NCBI GenBank assembly: GCA_022606135.1
Contig: JABYQN010000015.1
Coordinates: 496,001 to 560,000 of the forward strand
Source of the DNA: Fomes fomentarius
Taxonomy: Eukaryota; Basidiomycota; Agaricomycetes; Polyporales; Polyporaceae
Direction: 5' to 3'
DNA length: 64,000 nt
Positions 24,381-35,141 of the stretch are shown here, in pieces. Position 1 is the stretch's first letter. Every line of letters starts with the position of its first letter. Both the position numbers and the translations under genes were made by a program. The notes under the pieces were generated by a model, which was not told the origin of the DNA, did no database searches, and saw only the letters and a list, made by a program, of their open reading frames with translations.

Positions 24381-26019
24381 ATGTCTTCTAGCGACTATGC
24401 CGATATCATCAGCTATGTGGCCTCTATGTGAGCTACATCGGTCTGTGCCGACACCGGTTAGCTGACTACATATTGACCATGAAGTCTCCCATACGAGCTA
24501 TGCCTCTTCTCCGGAACAGGTGAGAGGTGGTGTTTAATCTGGCTGGTCTTTTCGAAGCTAATATGAACGTGACCATAGCTATCCTACTATACGACACCCT
24601 CATCACCCTTGATGTCGAGGTTGAGGTCGTCTGGACCCGCAAATTGAGTATCTTGGGCCTTCTTCACGTCTTCAATCGCTATACAGCGATAGTGGCGTTT
24701 ATTGAAGCGCTCATACTGCTCTTCCCTGTGAGCGATAGCGTAAGTTCATCAACATACACGTGCCCAGCGTCCTCCGACACTGACATAAAGAGCTGACTCC
24801 TTATAGACGTATGTAGCGAGGCAAGTCGATTGGCTCCAGACTGCTGACGTCGTTCTACAAGATGCCACGCAGTAGGACTATCCGAAGCTATATTTACCAT
24901 GTTGCCTTACCTTTCTTGGGCAGGTAGGTCGACCCAGACTATCCTGCGCTCGCCTTTGCTGTGCTGATCAGCGCCCCGCCTCTGCAGTCTTCTCCGCCTT
25001 CCGAATGTTCGCTCTGACAAATCGCAATATCCCCCTGACAACTCTTGTATTTTTACTGAACGCAAGTTACCTCCTGCCAGATCTGGTAGGTTGTTCTTCT
25101 TGGTCTGCGTTACACTGCTGACATATCATCCGGGCAGTACAATGATGCTCATACTAGATACGTGAATGATGCTCCCCCATACGGCTGCTATCAGAGCGGT
25201 GCGAGGGATAATACAATTGTATCATGGTGCGTTCAGACAACTGTATACAGTCAACAGCTGCTGATTAGCTCCGTTCTTGATCAGTAAGTATCCGAACTCA
25301 TCGATCTTCTGGTGTTTGACCAGCGTTGATGGAAGACCGCTCATCAGTACTCTGGGTATCACGGGCCGCCTTGCTCCTTGGAGAGTCCATCGTACTCGTA
25401 TGGACAATAAGGAAGACTTATCAAACGCGGAATCCTACGTTACAGTGCAAATGCAGGCCGAGAACAATTGTCTGGATACTCTGCAAGAATGGTGAGAGTC
25501 GCCCCTCGCACAGCTACAGGTCTGGATGACTGGACTGACGCACCAACAGGCATAGCGTGCTTCATGTGCGTGAATGTCGACAATACGAATTGCTCCTAGC
25601 ACTGATACTTGTCTTAGATTTCCCTTGGTCATGAACGCAGTAACTCTGGCTCTGAATGTAGTGGTGCGCCAGGCGTCCTTTCAGACACACGTCATGATGT
25701 GCGCTCTGACCGGACTTTGATAGCAGACAGAGGGCGCAGCGTCAATGGGGCAGTGCATTATTGTGTTCCGAGACGCGTGCGTCGCGCATATTAACCTTTC
25801 CCCTCTGATCCTGCTGACCCGCGCGCCATACCTGCCAGAATCACCACAATCCTCATATCGCGCTTCCTCCTTGACCTTGGCACGCTAAGCGCGCGGTCAA
25901 ACTCAGAGTTCGACAGCTTGGGAACGGCCCCTGACACACTCACATCGCATTTTTCGTCCACTTCTTTCGAGACCTTCGTATCCCCGGACGTGGCCAACAA
26001 CATCAGTTGGTCGGCTTGA
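24381..26019 (+). CDS. DUF6533 membrane protein, gene 5 of 10
   Basis: Exons at 24381-24427 (MSSSDYADIISYVAS), 24485-24519 (35), 24579-24739 (161; ILLYDTLITLDVEVEVVWTRK), 24807-24808 (2-base AC), one ending in TMLPYLSWA, one with FRMFALTNRNIPLTTLVFLLN, 25138-25226 (89; PPYGCYQSGARDNTIV), one ending at 25491 (LWVSRAALLLGESIVLVWTIRK), 25550-25565 (16), one with PLVMNAVTLALNVV, one ending IIVFRDA, and the last with ITTILISRFLLDLGTLSA to a TGA at 26017. First of the gene 5-8 subgroup (MSSSD start, FRDA and LTTI/ITTI last exon). The short link between the exon ending at 25226 and the LWVSR exon could not be resolved in frame by eye. Confidence 0.85.
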
Positions 26020-26432
26020 GCCCGAACACCCAATCCGGGGGTTTTCCTTGTGAACATGCGTTCGTCCTGGACAATGGACACAGGTAGCATTCATCTTGAG
26101 CTCGTAATATACACTATTCCAACATACAGTAATGAGCTCAAGCACTCACCATGAGCTAGTTTGACCACGGTATCGCGGGCGGCTGTCAGGTACCGAAGGT
26201 TTCCATCCCGGTAAGCGTCGACTCTCACCTTGGTGGTCATAGTGCGAGAATTGGCCCGACTGCAGCCGGGGACGATCTTCTCTTCAGGTTCGGGTGCATG
26301 TGGCTCCTGTAGGTCGCTCGTGGGTATCGTGCTCTATTAAACTCTATCCGGCTTCTCGCCCCCTCTTCTGCTGCACATCGCCCTCACTCGCTGTGCCTCG
26401 CTGTCCTCCTCCCTACACTCAACTGGCTCGCC
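26020..26432. promoter_or_regulatory. Upstream region of DUF6533 gene 6, with TATTAAA element
   Basis: Non-coding. TATTAAA at 26335-26341 lies about 92 bases before the ATG of gene 6, followed by a CTCGCCCCC-type stretch. The same arrangement precedes genes 7 and 8, marking a shared core promoter. Confidence 0.55.
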
Positions 26433-28122
26433 ATGTCTAGTAGTGACGATAACGCCCTTGTCGTGTATGTCGCAACTATGTGGGTTTTACTACTTCGGTT
26501 TGAGTCTGTTGAAACGAACTCTGCGAACAGTATGCCATATGAATATTGCCTCTTCGCAGGCACTGGTGAGTTTCGTTCTTCCTTTCGCAATGTCGCGCTT
26601 GGGGCCGACTGACTGCTGAATCCCTCACATCCCCAAAAGCGTTGCTTCTGTACGACACGGTCCTCACATTCGGAACCGAAGTCAATGTCATGTGGCGCCC
26701 TAAGCTCAGTGTCAAGGCTCTCATCCACATCCTGAATCGCTACGGCGCGATCGCGGCATACATCTCTGCCGTGGTACTGTTGTTTCCTGTCAATGACCGA
26801 GTGAGTCTTTTTTTGAGCTTGCAGTGCTTAAACTGACTATGCTCTCTGACGAAGACGTATAGTGAACTCATCCAATACAGAAGCTGGCGGGGGATTCACG
26901 CATTTTGTCTCCTATTGCAGGTGTCATACCCTAGGCTTATTCGAATCCATATGTACAGTGCTACCCTACGTGGCCTGGTCCTGTGCGTATCACACGGTCG
27001 GCGTTCATCTTGAGGACCCTGGGCTGATAATCTGCGAGCAGTATTCTCTAGTCTGCGTATGTACGCACTATCAGATTGCAACATCCCGCTCTCCATCTTC
27101 GTCCTCGTCCTCAACATGATGTATATCGTACCAGACATAGTGAGTCTTGTGCCGTGATTCATACTCCGAGCACACGCAGGTTTCTGATCCTATAATTGAA
27201 CAGTATAATGACTCGGTCTGCAGCTTTTTCAACGATCTGCCTCCTTACGGTTGCTATCAAAACGCAGTGGAAGACAACGTAATAGTGCCATGGTGAGTCT
27301 AAACGCACCCGCAGTCGAGAATTCGCTTAACTCTTCTTCCCTCCCAGTGAGTTACGGATCATTTATTCCTATTTCTTAAGTAATCGAGCTCTGCTAGTGT
27401 TATGGACATCGAGAGGGACATTGTTACTCGGAGAAACGATAGTCCTCGTTTGGACTTTCAAGAAGACCGTCCGGTGGCGATCAACACGCCTGATCCGCCT
27501 GTATGGTTCATCTCAAATGCTCTCCGAGGTGCTCTTCAACAACGGTCTGTCTTCGTCCTTCAGGGCTGCTTCATATGACTGATCCGCACAATTTATAGGT
27601 GTCGCATGCTTCGCGTGAGTGGGCCTCCGCATAATCGGATACGTATCGAGGTTCTGACAGGCGCGGGGTACCGTGGACAGCGTACCGCTCGTATTCAACG
27701 TGATCACACTAGCTCTCACACTCGTGGTGAGTGCCGTGCCTGGCTCTGGTCTTGTCGCACACTCCCATACCATACATACCACAGGATACCGACATGGCCG
27801 CGAGCATAGGGCAATGCGTTGTTGTATTCAGAGATGCGTGCGTCATCTCTCTGCTCGGATTCTGTTCCGTTATTCCACTTAACACGCGCGCTCCAGACTC
27901 ACGACGATCTTGGTCTCGCGGTTCCTCCTCGACCTAGGCGCGTTCGGCGTGCATCCGAACAATGGAACCAACGCTTCGACTGAAGGCGCCGGAACTGGCA
28001 CGATGCGGTTCGCGTCGGAGCTCTCGGACTCGCACGCGGAGTCGGAGGGCTCTGTGAAGCGCGAGACGACGTGGATGCGTGGGGACGAGTATGAGTTGAG
28101 GGTGCGCTCACAAGACTCATAG
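26433..28122 (+). CDS. DUF6533 membrane protein, gene 6 of 10 (complete reference model)
   Basis: Twelve exons give an open frame of 343 aa: 26433-26479, 26531-26565, 26640-26800, 26855-26856, 26921-26982, 27042-27139, 27204-27292, 27348-27544, 27599-27614, 27681-27726, 27785-27837, 27897-28122. The core LLLYDTVLTFGTEVNVMW sits in exon 3. Membrane-helix candidates include AIAAYISAVVLLFP, SIFVLVLNMMYIVP, GETIVLVWTF, PLVFNVITLALTLV and LTTILVSRFLLDLG. The C-terminal tail is acidic and Ser/Thr-rich (FASELSDSHAESEGS). Exons 4 (2 bases) and 9 (16 bases) are micro-exons needed for the frame. Closest relatives are genes 7 and 8, with which it also shares flanks. Function unknown. Confidence 0.91.
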
Positions 28123-28825
28123 ATGGGAGTAGGACTATCTATGATTGACAGGCTATGTAACTTTGATACAAGGATTTCTTACGCTCCTATCTCTCGAGTC
28201 TTAGAGTGGAACTTACTTAGCTGGGAGGGACACAGTGTCGCTGATATGTTATGGATGCAAAGGGCACACAGAGCAGGAACCAATCCTGCGACAATGGTTC
28301 ACTGCATAATATTACATAATACCTCAGTCGTCCAAACGAGTCGCGGCCATTGCCTATGAGTGACCTTGAATGACCGTGGAAAGCATTGACAGGACACTCG
28401 ATGGCCATGATTGATCATGTCTCTCTATGACATGAACATGCGCAGCCATGCCAGACGAGCATATCTCCCCAGGGATATGACTGGCATGCTCGGCTGGGAA
28501 CAGTCTCAGTGACGCGGATTCACTGAGAGGCCTTCCGGCTGACACGCCGCTCGGCCACGCAATGTCTCGCGGATGTCCGATGGCCCGCCACCGTCAGCTG
28601 CTCTGCCAGGCATGGGCGGAGTTTGACCAGCATGGCCATGCATCCCCATTCGCTGCATGGATCACCGACGCCGTCGTCGTGCGAGAATGGATCTTCCCAA
28701 AGTTGGCTTGGGTGGTGCACTATTAAATACTATCCGGTTCCTCGCCCCTCCGCTACACACCAATATTACTTGTCGTACCTCGCCGTACCTCGCTGTCCTC
28801 CTCCCTGCACTCAACTGGCCTCGCA
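28123..28825. promoter_or_regulatory. Intergenic region 5' of DUF6533 gene 7, duplicated 5' of gene 8
   Basis: Bases from about 28340 align with about 31300-31748 (shared CCTCAGT-GTCCAAA, TGATTGATC-TGTCTCT-TATGACATGA and AGCCATGCCAGA-type runs). TATTAAA at 28721-28727 lies 99 bases before the ATG. Several CATG-rich short inverted motifs are present. No coding. Confidence 0.6.
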
Positions 28826-30476
28826 ATGTCCAGTGACGATGACGTCCTTGTCGCTTATGCCGCGTCTATGTGAGTGTTACTATCTTGATTTGATTCTGTT
28901 GAAATCAACTCCGAGTTTGCAAACAGTACGCCATACAACTATAGCACCTTTGCAGGAGCTAGTGAGTTGCGTTTTTTCTTTCGCAACTTCACGCTTGAGG
29001 CTGCCTGACTACTGAGACTTTCACAACCCCGAAAGCGTTGCTTCTGTACGATACAGTCCTCACGTTTGGGACCGAAGTCAATGTCATATGGCGCCGTAAG
29101 CTCGGTGTCAAGACTTTCATCCACATCATTAATCGCTATGGGGCGATCGCGGCATACATCTTTGATATAGTACTACTGTTTCCTGTCAATGACCGAGTGA
29201 GTCTTCATTTGAGCTTGTAGTGCTTCAACTGACTATGTCCTGTGACGAAGACGTATGGTGATCACGCTCAATACAACAGCTAGTGAGGGGTTGACGCGTT
29301 TTTTCTCCTGTCGCAGGTGTCACAGCCTGAGCATGATCCAAGCCATCTGTGAAATGCTACCCTATGTAGCCTTGTCTTGTGCGTTTCACAAGGTTGGCGT
29401 CCATCGTGAGGACCATTTGCTGATACTCTGCGAACAGTATTTTCTAGTTTGCGTATATATGCCCTGTCAGGTTCCGACGTTCCTCTCTCCATCCTTGTAT
29501 TCATCCTCAACGTGATGTATATCGTACCAGACATAGTGAGTCATGCGCCATAAATCATATTAGAGCACACGCAAGTTTATGATCCTGGATTCGCACAGTA
29601 TAACGACGTCGTCTCTCACTTTGTGAATCGTCCACCTCCTTACGGTTGCAATCAATATTTAGCGGAAGACAATGTATATATCCCATGGTGAGTCTAGACG
29701 CACACCGCAGTTGAGACTTCGTTTTACTCTTCTTCCCTCCTAGTGAGTTACGGATCAAATTCGTTGCTGTTTCTCTGACAGAGATCAGTGTTATGGACAT
29801 CAAGAGGGACCTTTCTACTCGGAGAAACGATAGTTCTCGTTTGGACTTTCAGGAAGACCGTCCGGTGGCAATCAACATTCCCAATCCGTATGCATGGATC
29901 ATCTCAAATGCTCTCTGAGGTGTTTCTCAACGACGGTCTGTCATCATCCTTCATTCACAGGCTGCTGCATATCACTCATCCACACAATTGATAGGCGTCG
30001 CCTGCTTTGGGTAAGTGGACGTCTGCATGATCGGAGATGCATCGAGGCTTTGACAGGCTCTGAGTATGATGGCCAGCGTACCACTCGTATTAAACGTAAT
30101 CACGCTCGCACTCACTTTCGTGGTGAGTGCCGTACCGCTCTACTCTCACCACACACTCTCATCATACCATACCACAGGAAACAGACACGGCCTGGAGGGT
30201 AGAGCAATGCATCGCCATATTCCGAGATGCGTGCGTTGTCTCTCTACTCCAAATTTGTTCCATATTCGCTCTCAACACGCACGCTCCAGACTTACGACAA
30301 TCTTGATTTCGCGGTTCCTCCTCGACCTAGGTGCGTTCGGCGCGCATCCCAATGGAACCAACACTTATTCCGAAGCCGGAACTGGCACGATGCGCTTCGT
30401 GTCGGAGCTCTCGGCCTCGTACCCGGAGTCGACGGGCTCTGTGATGCGCGATACGACGAGTGGGGATGAGCATTAG
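28826..30476 (+). CDS. DUF6533 membrane protein, gene 7 of 10, possibly frameshifted
   Basis: Very similar to genes 6 and 8 at DNA level. Recognisable exons: start at 28826 (MSSDDDVLVAYAAS), the exon with LLLYDTVLTFGTEVNVIWRRK, the 2-base micro-exon AC at 29251-29252, the CHSLSMIQAICEMLPYVALS exon, one with LSILVFILNVMYIVPDI, 29599-29687 (89 bases), 29744-29935, 29995-30010 (16), PLVLNVITLALTFV, QCIAIFRDA, and the last exon to 30476. The exon at 29744-29935 is 192 bases against 197 in genes 4 and 6. This 5-base deficit, before the LWTSRGTFLLGE helix, breaks the frame, and no believable small intron restores it. The rest is intact, so the copy is either recently disabled or spliced in a way I cannot see. 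Confidence 0.75.
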
Positions 30477-31748
30477 TTGGGCACGCACTCATATGTAGTA
30501 GAACTATCTAAAATCTCTGGGCTAGTGTAGAGAATTTGTCGCATGCACTTCGGAGATGGAGTAGGGTAGGATGCACTGGATCTTGTTACAGACGATGCAA
30601 CATTGTTATACAGCTTTTTTACCCTCCTATCTCTCCTACAGCAGCAACGCACGAGTCGACCCTCGGTTCGGCTGTCACTGAACCGCAGCCATTCTCCAGT
30701 GTGCATAGAAGAGAGATGCAATCTCAGCAACGTTCACAGGTTTGTACTGCAAGGAGAAGGATCAGTTCTAGGAGGGGCATCAAAGACGCAAAAAATATAG
30801 GATGGGCCGTACCAAGAGTGCGATACCACCATGCGTCAACGACGTGACTCCAACTCAGGTGAGACTCCGAGACAGGTGGAATTCCGACACAAGTCATGCC
30901 ATCTGAGGGAGCGGTGCTCCTGACGAAGGCGCTACTCTCGCACACAGAGATCACGTCCATCGCTCTGCACAGCACCAGGAAGCTCGGTGGTTGTCACTTC
31001 CATACCGATTTCTGGCAAACGCTGTATGCCATCCATCTGACTGCTGAGGGTGCGACGAGATAGGAGGCTGTATCCCCCGTCGAACTACTACGCAGTCTTG
31101 ACTTTTCCTTGTTCACTATCGTCCTCGCGTCGTTATAGTATCGCCTCCGAGCTCTCCTGACCCTCCGGGTCGGTGCTCACCGTGCTCCGCTCCAGTGTAT
31201 GTCGTCTCCGAGTGACACGTACCTAGCTGAAGGGGACACAGTCGCTGATATGTCCTGGATTCAAAGGGGGAATGATGACATCACAGCATCTTATCGCATA
31301 ATGCCTCAGTAGTCCAAAGGAATTACGGCCATGACTGCCTTTTGGTGACCTTCCATGGCCATGCAAAGCATGAGGACACTCTTTGGTACGACTGGGTATG
31401 ATTGATCGTGTCTCTTTATGACATGACCATGCCCAACCATGCCAGATAAGCTTGTGATATGACCATGCATTGCCATGCTCGGCAATGGATAGTCACCGCA
31501 GTCAGCGCCGTGGACACCGCTCTGCCACGCATAGCTAGGAGCATGCCCATAATTGCCCATTGGCTACATGGATCCCTGATGTTGTCATTGTGCAAGATGG
31601 GACCGCAGCCAGGAAGGATCTTCCCGCAATGCACTCGGGTGGGTATCGTGCGCTATTAAACACTGTCTGGCTCCTCACCCCTCTGCTCCACACCACCCTA
31701 CCTCGCTGTACCTCGCCGTTCTCCTCCTTGCACTCAATTGGCCTCGCA
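30477..31748. promoter_or_regulatory. Duplicated 3' flank of gene 7 and 5' region of gene 8
   Basis: About 30490-30800 aligns with the 3' flank of gene 8 (about 33440-33775), and about 31300-31748 with the 5' flank of gene 7. The duplicated unit therefore covers a gene plus its surroundings. TATTAAA at 31654-31660 is 89 bases before the next ATG. No gene inside. Confidence 0.6.
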
Positions 31749-33434
31749 ATGTCCAGTGACTATGACGCCCTTGTCGCCTATGTTGCGTCTAAGTGGGTAT
31801 TACTACTCATATTTGGTTCTGTTGATACCAACTCCGAGTCTACAAACAGGATGCCATACCAATACTCGCTCTTCGCAGGAACTGGTGTGTTTAGTGTTTT
31901 CTTCCCCCCTTTGCGCTTGAGGCCGCCTGACTGCTGATGTCGTCCAAACATCCCCCAAGCGTTGCTTCTGTATGACACGGTCCTCACATTCGGAACCGAA
32001 GTCGATGTCATATGGCGTCGAAGGGTCGGTATCAAGACTCTCATCCACATCTTGAATCGCTACGGCCAGATCGCGGCATACATCTTCTACGTTGTACTGT
32101 TGTTTCCTGTGAATGATCGAGTGAGTCAAAATATGAGCTTGTGGTGCTTCACTGACTATGCTCTCTGACGAAGACGTATGATGGTCAAACTCAATACAAT
32201 AGCTGGTGAGAAGTTGACGCGTTTTCTCTCCTGTCGCAGGTGTCACAGCCTGAGCATCTTCCAATCCATCTGTGGACTGCTACCCAACGTGGCCTGGTCT
32301 CGTGCGTTGCACAAGGTCAGTGTTCATCTTGAGGAGCCTGGGCTGATATTCTGCGAACAGTATTCTCTGGTTTGCGTATGTATGCGCTATCAGATTGCAA
32401 CATTCCCCTCTCCATCTTCGTCTTTGTCCTCAACGTGATGTATATCGTACCAGACATAGTGAGTTATGTGCCATGAATCATGTTCTGAGCACTGGCAAGT
32501 TTCTGATCCTTGAATCGCACAGTACAATGACATTTTATCTGGCTTTTTCAACGATCCTTCTTATGGTTGTTTTCAAAATCTCGTGGAAGACAATGTGTTA
32601 GTGCCATGGTGAGTCTAGGCGCACCTCGCAGTCGAGACCTCGTGTAAATCTTCTTCCCTCCCAGTGAGTTACTGATCAAGGTGTATTGCTGTTTGCATGA
32701 CATTGTCAAACCTTTCCAGTGTTATGGACATCGAGAGGGACGTTGCTACTCGGAGAAACGATAGTCCTCGTTTGGACTTTCAAGAAGACCGTCCGGTGGC
32801 AATCAACACCCCTGATACGTATGAACTATGGATCATCTCAAATGCTCTCCGAGGTACTCTTCAATAACGGTCTGTTTTCATCCTTAAACTACGGGTTGCT
32901 GCATATAACTGATCAACTCAATTCTATAGGGGTCGCGTGTTTCGCGTGAGTGGGCCGCCGCATGATCGGATACGTATCGAGGTCTTAACAGGCTCGGGAT
33001 ACCATATACCAGCGTACCACTCGTATTGAATGTGATCACGCTAGCATTCACTCTCGTGGTGAGTACTGTACTGCTCGACTTTCACCACACTCTCATCATA
33101 CCATACCGCAGAACACCCAGATCGCCAGGAGCGCGCACAATTGCCTCATCGTATTCCGAGATGCGTGCGTCGTCTCTCTGCTCGGATTCTGCTCCATATC
33201 TCCACTCAACACACATGCTCCAGACTTACGCCGATCCTGATCTCACGGTTCCTCCTCGACCTAGGCGCGTTCGGCGCGCATCAGAACAACGGAACCAACA
33301 GTTTGTCTGAAGGCGCCGGAACTGACATGATGCGCTTCGTGTCGGAGCTCTCGGGCTCTCACGCAGAGTCGACCGGCTCTGTTATGCGCGAGACAACGAG
33401 TGGGGATGAGTATGAGTTGGGGGTGCGTTCATAA
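31749..33434 (+). CDS. DUF6533 membrane protein, gene 8 of 10, one junction uncertain
   Basis: Exons 31749-31792, 31850-31884, 31960-32120 (LLLYDTVLTFGTEVDVIWRR), 32174-32175 (2-base AC), 32240-32301, 32361-32458 (VFVLNVMYIVPDI), 32523-32608, then 32665-32869, 32930-32945 (16), 33013-33058, 33112-33164, 33224-33434. All phases agree except in 32665-32869, which is 205 bases instead of 197: 3 bases are an in-frame insertion (MNYG) and 5 break the frame ahead of LWTSRGTLLLGE. Splicing out an unusually short 29-base intron (32691-32719) would restore it and give 329 aa. Without that, the gene is a pseudogene. The C-terminal tail (FVSELSGSHAESTGS) matches genes 6 and 7. Confidence 0.78.
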
Positions 33435-33825
33435 GTGGTAGTAGGACTGTCCACGATCATCGATTGACCTGAGGCTAGTGTATCAGTACAGAGAGTTTGT
33501 CGCATGCACGTCGGGGACTCAGATGGAGTATTAGATCTTCTTGGAGATAATGCCACTTTGATATACCGTTTTCTCACGCTCTCTTTCAAGCGCTTTCAGC
33601 AGCAACACACGAGTCGACGCTCGATTCCGCTGTCACTACACGACAGCCTTTTGTGCTTGGAGAACTACGTTGAGAGATGCAATATCAGCATCGCTCACAG
33701 GTCTGTACTAAGAGGAAAATGATCAGCTCGATGACGGGCATCAAAGACGCAAAACTAATCGGATAGGCCGTACCAAGAGCGAGCTACTTATACGCGTCAA
33801 CGACTCGCCCATCGTCAATACCAAC
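33435..33825. repeat. 3' flank of gene 8, copy of the 3' flank of gene 7
   Basis: Shared blocks with 30490-30800 include GTTTGTCGCATGCAC/ATTTGTCGCATGCAC, CAGCAGCAAC-CACGAGTCGAC and GGGCATCAAAGACGCAAAA. They are remains of the tandem duplication that made genes 6-8. Confidence 0.65.
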
Positions 33826-34779
33826 TCAGGTGGGACTCCGACTCAGACGCAAGTCATGCGATAGGCAGCGGTAGTCTATACCTCCTCCAGGTTTGAAGCT
33901 CCAGTGCGGTAGTCGGCGCGATCGCTCGAGGCCATCCATCTGAGGGCACGACGAGATAGCGTTCTTCTGTCCTCCGAGTGTATCCGCAGCGTGCGGAGGG
34001 CGAGCATCAACGACAACGCAGCATTGTATAGTGAAGATGCTCTGGTGTATGGGTATGGCAGCACGGGAGCCTGTAGTGACCGTGAGGATGTGCAGCTCAT
34101 GATAAAGTGTGAGAAGGGGCGTGCCGACGGGCCTGCCATGACACCACACAGCCTGAGAGGCAATGATGAGACGGTTTTGAGCTGGGAGAAGACGGTATCC
34201 AGAGCGATGATGAAAAGGAGGTGCTCGGTCTGTCCAGAAGGCGTGAGAGCGCCAACGTAGACTGCCCATCTTCCAAGACTGAGATCGCTCTGGAAGAACG
34301 GACGGTCATCGGGTAGGTGTCCAGGTGCATGCACGAGTTTTAGGTAGACGACCTCACAACTTCATATTCTGGCAATGAGATTCGGGATCCATGGGGACTC
34401 TGTATAACGGCAATCCCGTATCCGAGCGCGTAGCTTCAGGGGACGAGTGGGGACGGGCGGGTCTCCTGGTGGGCTATCGATCATGCCAGCGAAGTTGCAT
34501 TCAATCTTGTACTGCAGTTGAGCATCGCTGCATACGAAGGTATACAGCGCATGGCAACCCTGTGAAAATCAAGTTCATCAATACTATCTGTCAAATATCT
34601 CTAATAGCACCGGTGCGCACCCGTTTACATCTTGTCGAATCACCAACCGCCAGATACGCAAGGACCTCAAGCAACAGCTCCTGTGGAAAATCACAAAGGA
34701 GAGCACTTGGAGATGATGAGCGCATGTTGAGACGTGCTGAGTTTGAGGGAGGAATCGAAACTGGGGGACTCATTATCAT
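33826..34779 (-). pseudogene. F-box protein gene, probably damaged
   Basis: Read on the minus strand, exon 1 (34779-34621) contains an F-box (LCDFPQELLLEVLAYLAVGD, then STRCKR). A GTGCGC...CACAG intron joins to exon 2 (34559-34362) with ALYTFVCSDAQLQYKIE and FAGMIDSPPGDPP, the usual continuation in basidiomycete F-box proteins. Exon 2 runs into a TGA at 34362-34364. Further protein-like pieces follow in two different frames down to about 33826 (one with the dipeptide-rich PAQNRLIIAS strand, one with a GRWAVYVGALT segment), which suggests a frameshift or a missed intron. I treat it as a damaged substrate-adaptor gene. It sits inside the DUF6533 array on the opposite strand. Confidence 0.6.
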
Positions 34780-35141
34780 TAGCGCCCGGTCTTGATTGCC
34801 GCCGTCAACGTAGACTCTCACAACATTTACTTATAGCCCTTCCCCACATCCATAGATCATGATCCATACAGGCTGCCGTGGTCGTAGAAGAAAAATGTAT
34901 CAGCCTCAGGCCTCAACGTTCAACCTTTCACCCTGCTCTACCACTATACTTCACTGGCTCCTGCCGAGTTATCAATCAAAAGATGGGGCGGCATTAGAAG
35001 CAATGTGAGTGCGCTGCGATCATCATGCATACCTCTTGCTGGCAATGTACAAGGTGACCGTCATGGTTCCTCGATGGGTGGCCCCTTGGCGAAGTTTCCA
35101 TTTCAAAGTGGCAGTCTTCGTCCCTTCGTTTCCTTACCACC
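34780..35141. other. Shared upstream region of the F-box remnant (-) and DUF6533 gene 9 (+)
   Basis: Short divergent intergenic region with no recognisable element beyond pyrimidine-rich tracts before 35142. Confidence 0.4.
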
